A stretch of 64,000 nucleotides of DNA from Amarobacillus sp046328225. GTDB lineage: Bacteria; Chloroflexota; Dehalococcoidia; Tepidiformales; Tepidiformaceae. Made by a program: the position numbers and the translations under genes. The stretch spans positions 1 through 64,000 of the forward strand of contig JAXLWZ010000012.1 in the NCBI GenBank assembly GCA_046328225.1, in the 5' to 3' direction. Positions 58,616 through 64,000 of the stretch are shown here, piece by piece; position 1 is the stretch's first letter; every line of letters starts with the position of its first letter. Below the pieces are notes generated by a model. It saw only the letters and a program-made list of their open reading frames with translations, was not told where the DNA came from and did not search any database.

Positions 58616-59866
58616 TCAGCTGCCACCCGCGGCGGCAGCCTCGGCGCGTTCGAACTTCACCGGCGCCACCGGCTCCGACGTCTGCACGCCGCGCGTCAGG
58701 AAAAGGAACACCATCACGCCCGCGCTCATCGTGATCCCGCCGAAGAGGAACGCCGCCCCGAGCCCGTACTGGTCGTACAACAGGCCGCCGACGACGGAGC
58801 CCAGGAACATCCCCAGCCCGTTGCCCGCCGACCCGAGACCGAGCACCGTACCCATGCCCACGCGCCGCCCGGCGACGACCTGGATCGCGCCGGACGCCAC
58901 CTGCGACAGCGCGTTCGAAGCCCCCATCCCGAGCAACAGCCCCAGCGCCAGCACGTACGCCGGGACAACCCCCAGCGCCACCAGCTGCACGGCGGTCGCG
59001 AGCAGGCCGATGGCCACCAGCGGGCGCCGCTCGCGCCGGTCGGCGAGCCGCCCCCAGAACGGCTGCGCGAGCCCCGCCGTGATGTCCTGCGTCGCGAATG
59101 CCACACCAATCATGATCGGCGCCGCCCCGAGGCCGTCCTCCAGCCGCAGCGCCAGCAGGCTGAAGGTCGCGCCGTTCGCCAACGAAAGCAGCCCCATGTG
59201 CACCGTCAGCGCCAGCGTCAGCGGGTCGGCGAGGGCCTTGCGGAAGGGAAGCGCGTGCGCCGCCGCCATGGTTGCGCCCGCCGCCGTCCGCGCGCGCCGC
59301 TTCGCCTCGGCGGGCGAATGCCGCGGCAGCCACGAGAAGATGATGAACGCCGACGTCGCCATCAGCAGCGCCATCGCCACGAACACCGAGTGGAAGCCCA
59401 CGTACTGGCGTAGCGCTCCGGCCACCAGCGGCCCCGTGCCGAAGCCCACGATGTCCGCCATCGCGAACACCCCGAGCCAGCGGCCTTCTTTCCCCTCTGG
59501 CGTCATGTCGCCCACATACGCCCGCGCCACCGAGAAGATGAAGCTCGTCCCCAGCCCGCTGAACGCGCGGAACGCGATGACCTGGTAGAAGCTCTGCGCC
59601 GTCAGGTATCCGATCGCCGCGACAAAGTAGATGAGCAGCCCGGCGATGATGAACGGCTTCCGCCCGTACCGGTCCGAGAGCCTGCCCGCGAACGGCCCGA
59701 CGACCGCCTGCACAACCGCGAAAATCGAGAACGTCAGCCCCAGCCACACCCCGCTTGCGCCAAGATCCTTCGCGTACACCGGCAGCAGCGGGCTCACCAT
59801 CGAGATGCCCATGGTCGCGACGAACACCGCGCAGAAGAGGGCAACGAACGGTCTGGAGAGCATCAT
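58616..59866 (-). CDS. MFS transporter, probable drug/metabolite exporter
   Basis: This 416-residue protein has 12 predicted membrane segments. Motif A is GRLSDRYGRKP after TM2, and its echo in the second half is GRLADRRERRP. GLGTSFIFSVARAYVGDMTPEG is motif B-like, and GPLVAGALRQYVG after it fits the drug:H+ antiporter DHA1 family. The substrate is unknown. priA follows closely on the same strand. Confidence 0.88.
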   Translation of the reverse strand: MMLSRPFVALFCAVFVATMGISMVSPLLPVYAKDLGASGVWLGLTFSIFAVVQAVVGPFAGRLSDRYGRKPFIIAGLLIYFVAAIGYLTAQSFYQVIAFRAFSGLGTSFIFSVARAYVGDMTPEGKEGRWLGVFAMADIVGFGTGPLVAGALRQYVGFHSVFVAMALLMATSAFIIFSWLPRHSPAEAKRRARTAAGATMAAAHALPFRKALADPLTLALTVHMGLLSLANGATFSLLALRLEDGLGAAPIMIGVAFATQDITAGLAQPFWGRLADRRERRPLVAIGLLATAVQLVALGVVPAYVLALGLLLGMGASNALSQVASGAIQVVAGRRVGMGTVLGLGSAGNGLGMFLGSVVGGLLYDQYGLGAAFLFGGITMSAGVMVFLFLTRGVQTSEPVAPVKFERAEAAAAGGS

Positions 59867-59968
59867 TCAAGCCTAGCGCACCATTTCCTTGCGAAGCACC
59901 GCACGGTAAGCCCTGCTACACTCGCCCCTATTCGCCATGTCCGCCCGCCCCGGGCGCGCGAGGTGTTC

Positions 59969-60850
59969 ATGAAGATTTTCGACGTCCATATCCACTTCCC
60001 GCGCGACTTCCAGAACCCCGATGCCGACCCCGCCCCGATGGTCGATCGCCTCGCCGAGGTGGCCGCCAAAGCCGGCGTCACGAAGGGCTGCGTGCTCACC
60101 GGAGGCCGCTTCGGCCCCACCTACGAAGTGGGCATCTCGCTCGTGAGCAAGTACCCCGAAATCTTCATCCCCGTCGCCGTCGTCGACCCCGAGGACATCG
60201 ATGGCGACGCCGTGCAGCGCCTCTGGGACATGGGCTATCGCGGACTCAAGCTCATCGGCGTCGCCCGCCCCTACGACGAGCCCGATTACATGCCCACCTA
60301 CCAGCGCGCCGAGCAACTCGGCATGCCCGTCCTCTTCCACATGGGCGTCATCGGCGGCGGCATCGACTACTCCATCACCCACCCGCGCCGCGATGCCCTC
60401 GCCGCTCAGATGCTCGACCGCCAGCGCGCGATGCAGGGCCGCATGGGCCCCCGCAACGCCGGCGCCGGCCGCATGAGCCCGCTCCACCTGGACACCATCG
60501 CCAACAAGTTTCCGAACCTCCGCATCATCGGTGCCCACATCGGCAACCAGGGCAACTACGAGTACTCCGCCTCCGTCGCCCGCTGGCGTCATAACGTCTG
60601 GTTCGATTTGAGCGGCGGCGAAACCATCGAGCGCCACGCCGTCGAACGGAAGCTCATCGGTGGCGAGTTCGGCGTCGAAAAGCTCGTCTTCGGCAGCGAC
60701 TGCCCCATGGACGAAATCCGCACCCACATCGACCGGTTCGAGATGATGTACGACCTCCTCGAACTCGACGACGATGCCCGCGAGCGCCTCTGGTGGCGTA
60801 ACGGTGCCGAGATCTACGGCCTCGAAGAGCCGTCCTTCGCGAGGGAGTGA
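59969..60850 (+). CDS. Metal-dependent amidohydrolase (Amidohydro_2 type)
   Basis: This 293-residue protein has a TIM-barrel start with KIFDVHIHFP (two metal-binding histidines), YRGLKLIG, LFHMGVIGG, LRIIGAHIG and FGSDCPMDEIR (the catalytic aspartate). These fit PF04909-type decarboxylases/hydrolases. ATG 59969 is preceded by GAGG. A GTG at 59963 is an alternative start. The stop overlaps the GTG of the next membrane protein, so they are coupled. The substrate is unknown. Confidence 0.85.
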   Translation: MKIFDVHIHFPRDFQNPDADPAPMVDRLAEVAAKAGVTKGCVLTGGRFGPTYEVGISLVSKYPEIFIPVAVVDPEDIDGDAVQRLWDMGYRGLKLIGVARPYDEPDYMPTYQRAEQLGMPVLFHMGVIGGGIDYSITHPRRDALAAQMLDRQRAMQGRMGPRNAGAGRMSPLHLDTIANKFPNLRIIGAHIGNQGNYEYSASVARWRHNVWFDLSGGETIERHAVERKLIGGEFGVEKLVFGSDCPMDEIRTHIDRFEMMYDLLELDDDARERLWWRNGAEIYGLEEPSFARE

Positions 60851-61644
60851 CACTGGCGGTCGAAGCGCCCGGCACGGGAGCGGCCTCCGGCGGCGCCGGG
60901 CGAGCGCTGCTGCTTGCCGCTGTCGCCGCCGTGGGCCTCGTCGCGTACCTCGGCATGCGCCCATCGCAGCCGTGGATCCTCTGGTTCACCGCCGCCGTCA
61001 CCGCGCTCGCCGTCGATGGCATCGTCCGCTCCAGCCCGCGCTGGGAGCCGGGGGGCGCGCTCGCCTCCGCCGTCTATACCTTCCTCCCCGCGCTCGCCGT
61101 CCTCGGCAGCGGCTACTTCGTCGGCCATGCCATCGATGGCTACCCGCGCACCGCCGTTGCCCTCGTGCTCGCCGCTGGCGCAGGCGGCATCGCCCTCGGC
61201 GAATACCACACCGTGGACTTCCGCTCGCGGCTCTACGGCTCGATGCGCCTCGCCCTCGCCGTCGCGACCTACCTCACGGCCTTCGCGCTCTACACCGTCA
61301 TCTATTCCGGCGACGCCGGCGTGCTGCCCGGCGCCATCCTCATCGCGCTCGTGAGCACCGCCCTCGGCATGGAACTCCTGCGCGAAAGCCGCCTCCTCGG
61401 CCCGAGCTCCCTCCTCGCCGGCATCGCCATCGGCGTCACCCTCGGCGAGCTCCGCCTCGCGCTCTACTTCTTTCCCCTCGATGGCCTCCTCGCCGGTGCC
61501 CTGCTCATCATCGGCTTCTACCTGGCCACCGGTTTCGTGCACCATCTCCTGGACCACGACCTCGAATGGAGCACCACCGGCGAGTACCTGCTCGTCGCCG
61601 CCGCCGGCACGGCCGCCGTGGTCGTCACCCGGGTCTTCGTCTAG
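60847..61644 (+). CDS. Polytopic membrane protein, function unknown
   Basis: This 265-residue protein starts at a GTG overlapping the stop of the amidohydrolase (GTGA). About seven or eight hydrophobic helices alternate with short loops (AYLGMRPSQPWILWFTAAVTAL, YTVIYSGDAGVLPGAILIALV). No family is recognised, although conserved charged residues (EYHTVDFRSRLYG) suggest a functional centre. Coupling suggests joint function with the hydrolase. Confidence 0.65.
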   Translation: MTLAVEAPGTGAASGGAGRALLLAAVAAVGLVAYLGMRPSQPWILWFTAAVTALAVDGIVRSSPRWEPGGALASAVYTFLPALAVLGSGYFVGHAIDGYPRTAVALVLAAGAGGIALGEYHTVDFRSRLYGSMRLALAVATYLTAFALYTVIYSGDAGVLPGAILIALVSTALGMELLRESRLLGPSSLLAGIAIGVTLGELRLALYFFPLDGLLAGALLIIGFYLATGFVHHLLDHDLEWSTTGEYLLVAAAGTAAVVVTRVFV

Positions 61645-61666
61645 GTTCGCGCGGAGGGCCACCGGA

Positions 61667-62449
<783 letters not shown>

Positions 62450-62519
62450 CGATGTAACGCACGGGCAATGCGCGCTCGACGCGAATTCGCCGGGCCGCAA
62501 CGGGCGCTCCGCCATCCTT

Positions 62520-62538
62520 GCCTTAACCCCGGTAAGGC
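62520..62538. promoter_or_regulatory. Short inverted repeat before the hemerythrin gene
   Basis: GCCTTAACC (62520-62528) faces GGTAAGGC (62531-62538), an imperfect inverted repeat with one unpaired base, 12 nt before the GTG. It may be an operator. The evidence is weak. Confidence 0.3.
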
Positions 62539-62550
62539 ATAGGAGGCACC

Positions 62551-63018
62551 GTGACCGACCCCGTCAAGCTCCTCAAGGACGACCACAAGAAGGTCAAGGA
62601 GCTGTTCACCGAGTTCGAGGCGGCCGATGGCCGCAGCAAGCGCCGCATCGCCAACGAGGCGATCATGGAGCTCGACGTCCACGCCGCTATCGAAGAGGAG
62701 ATCTTCTACCCGGCGATGCTCGAGGCCCTCAAGGACGAGTTCGTCGTCGCGGAGGCCGAGGAGGAGCACCACGTCGTGCACGTGCTCATCGACGAGCTGC
62801 GCGACATGGACAAACCGGACGTGCACTTCGACGCCAAGTTCAAGGTGCTGAGTGAGAACGTGAAGCACCACATCGAGGAAGAAGAGCGGGAGATGCTCTC
62901 CAAGGCGTCGAAGGCTGGCAAGGAGCTCCTGGACCGGCTCGGCGAGCAGATGCTCGAGCGCAAGGAAGCACTCATGCGCGAAATGAAGTCCGGCGCGAAG
63001 GCCCGCGCCTCCGCCTGA
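62551..63018 (+). CDS. Hemerythrin HHE-domain protein
   Basis: This 155-residue protein begins at GTG with GGAGG upstream. It has the diiron ligands of HHE hemerythrin: DDHKKVKELFTEFE, DVHAAIEEEIFYPAM, EEHHVVHVLIDEL and VKHHIEEEEREM. A charged C-terminal coiled-coil helix follows. Likely roles are oxygen, NO or oxidative-stress sensing or iron handling. Confidence 0.88.
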   Translation: MTDPVKLLKDDHKKVKELFTEFEAADGRSKRRIANEAIMELDVHAAIEEEIFYPAMLEALKDEFVVAEAEEEHHVVHVLIDELRDMDKPDVHFDAKFKVLSENVKHHIEEEEREMLSKASKAGKELLDRLGEQMLERKEALMREMKSGAKARASA

Positions 63019-63032
63019 TTCGCGGCTCTCCC

Positions 63033-63067
63033 AACGCCGGCCGCGCGCTCCCTGCGTGGCCGGCGTT
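63033..63067. terminator. Terminator-like hairpin between convergent genes
   Basis: AACGCCGGCC (63033-63042) pairs perfectly with GGCCGGCGTT (63058-63067) across a 15-nt loop. It lies between the hemerythrin and TIGR03084-type genes. It has no long T-run. Confidence 0.5.
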
Positions 63068-63073
63068 CGCGTG

Positions 63074-63889
63074 TCAGGGGTGCGCGATGGGGAACTGCCC
63101 CGGCTGGCGTCCCGCGCCGGGCGGCCCCGCGAACGCCTGCGCGAACAGCATCCATTCCGCCGCGGCCTCTCCGGTCGTCTCCAGCCGCGTATCCGCCACA
63201 TGGCGCCGGCGCGTCACTACCGCGCAGAAATCCGCCGCAGGCCCTCGAACCACCTGTTCGGCATTGGCTTCGCCAAACACCCACAGCTGCCCGTCGGGCG
63301 CGGTGAGTTCCACGCGCACGGGCTCCGTGTTCGGCTCCAGCCCGCGCGTGACATAGGAATAGCCGCGCGTGCGGAACCCCAGGAAGGCGATGTGCCGCAG
63401 CCGCTCCGAATCGGCCCGCGGCACGTTCGCCACGTCCACGATATCGAGCCCGTGCGACCACGCCTCCATCAGCCGCGCCGTCAGGAACGAGACGCCGCTC
63501 ATCGGCGGCCCGAACCAGGGCATGCGCCGGTCCCCTGCGAGCGTGCCCGCGGCGTCCACCAGCTCGTGCCGGGACCGTTCCCACCAGTCGAGGATCTCGC
63601 CGGCCGGCCGTTCCCGCGCCGCGAGGATGTAGGCCGGTTCCGACCCCGGAGCCGGCGGCGGCGCCGCGCGGTCCCGCTGGTTCCGCGCCGCGAACGCCTC
63701 CGCGTCCTTGATCGCGAGCGTCGCCGTGTCATCGAAGTGCGCGAGATGGGCCACCTGGTCGCGAATCGCCCATCCCGGCGCGTGCGTGGCTTTCTCCCAT
63801 TGCGCGAACGGCACCTGCCGGAGGACCGCCTCCAGCGCGTCTGTCTCGTCGAGGAGGTCGCGGATTACCTGGTCGAGGACGCCCGCCAT
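63074..63889 (-). CDS. TIGR03084-type protein, DinB/maleylpyruvate isomerase-like
   Basis: This 271-residue protein has an N-terminal DinB-like four-helix domain (DLLDETDALEAVLRQVPFAQWEKATHAPGWAIRDQVAHLAHFDDTA) with a metal-ligand His in DQVAHLAHFD. GPPMSGVSFLTARLMEAWSHGLDIVDV contributes the other helix. The C-terminal beta domain reads VRVELTAPDGQLWVFG. The layout matches the MDMPI N-terminal plus C-terminal family. Mycothiol dependence cannot be judged from here. Confidence 0.82.
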   Translation of the reverse strand: MAGVLDQVIRDLLDETDALEAVLRQVPFAQWEKATHAPGWAIRDQVAHLAHFDDTATLAIKDAEAFAARNQRDRAAPPPAPGSEPAYILAARERPAGEILDWWERSRHELVDAAGTLAGDRRMPWFGPPMSGVSFLTARLMEAWSHGLDIVDVANVPRADSERLRHIAFLGFRTRGYSYVTRGLEPNTEPVRVELTAPDGQLWVFGEANAEQVVRGPAADFCAVVTRRRHVADTRLETTGEAAAEWMLFAQAFAGPPGAGRQPGQFPIAHP

Positions 63890-64000
63890 GCTTGCACTCC
63901 CGCACCGCGAAGGCGGTGGCCCGCAGCGTAGCGCAAACGAACCGGCCCGGTTAAGCCCCGGGTAAGCAGGTTGGTTTGGGCCAATCTTTGATGAGAAACC

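Overview
The window is very GC-rich bacterial chromosome, densely packed with no rRNA, CRISPR array or recognisable transposase. Several features point to Chloroflexota, probably the Dehalococcoidia/Tepidiforma side. These are a giant GT-C mannosyltransferase fused to a DUF2298 (Chlor_Arch_YYY) domain, a B12-dependent class II ribonucleotide reductase (NrdJ) with NrdR, a SufR-led suf operon, a TreT-type trehalose synthase, and many GTG/TTG starts with GGAGG-type ribosome binding sites. This placement is inferred from gene families. No marker gene was compared.

Bases 1-5.8 kb hold the 3' end of ilvD, a PH-domain membrane protein, and a leftward, translationally overlapping three-gene unit: a repeat-rich polymorphic-effector-like protein, a Ser/Thr kinase with TPR repeats, and a YbjN (secretion-chaperone-fold) protein. 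I regard this unit as the best candidate for an undescribed system. Bases 5.9-18.2 kb are accessory and metabolic: 6-phosphogluconate dehydrogenase, an APH(6)-like kinase, a methyltransferase, an AadA-like gene split by an in-frame TAG, an ArsR-SRPBCC-SRPBCC operon with a clear promoter and operator, VOC and HAD proteins, a beta-lactamase-fold protein beside a lipoprotein that shares its N-terminal module, and a TetR regulator coupled to an FAD oxidoreductase.

Bases 18.2-20.5 kb look recently disturbed. A VapC-like toxin lacks a normal start, the antitoxin is truncated, and an AT-richer lipoprotein gene with its own strong promoter follows. Three tRNA genes (Gln, Leu, Gly, all minus strand) come next. 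Bases 21-30.5 kb carry a Cys-rich protein, a QueD/PTPS homologue, a P-loop/DRTGG protein, a WYL regulator, an IscA-type Fe-S carrier, a PhzF protein and the nrdR-orf-nrdJ cluster. The nrdJ promoter contains a GAAC-N4-GTTC palindrome.

Bases 30.4-36.8 kb are a complete leftward suf operon (sufR-C-B-D-S-U-T). Bases 36.9-52 kb are cell-envelope genes: a giant secreted protein broken by an apparent frameshift, YihY, TreT, two GT-C glycosyltransferases and a secreted matrixin-type protease. The protease shares a C-terminal module with the giant protein. Bases 52.3-54.7 kb encode siroheme nitrite reductase plus a formate/nitrite channel. The remainder holds a MerR-like regulator, a hexapeptide acyltransferase, PriA, an MFS transporter, an amidohydrolase, a membrane protein, exonuclease III, a hemerythrin protein and a TIGR03084-type protein.
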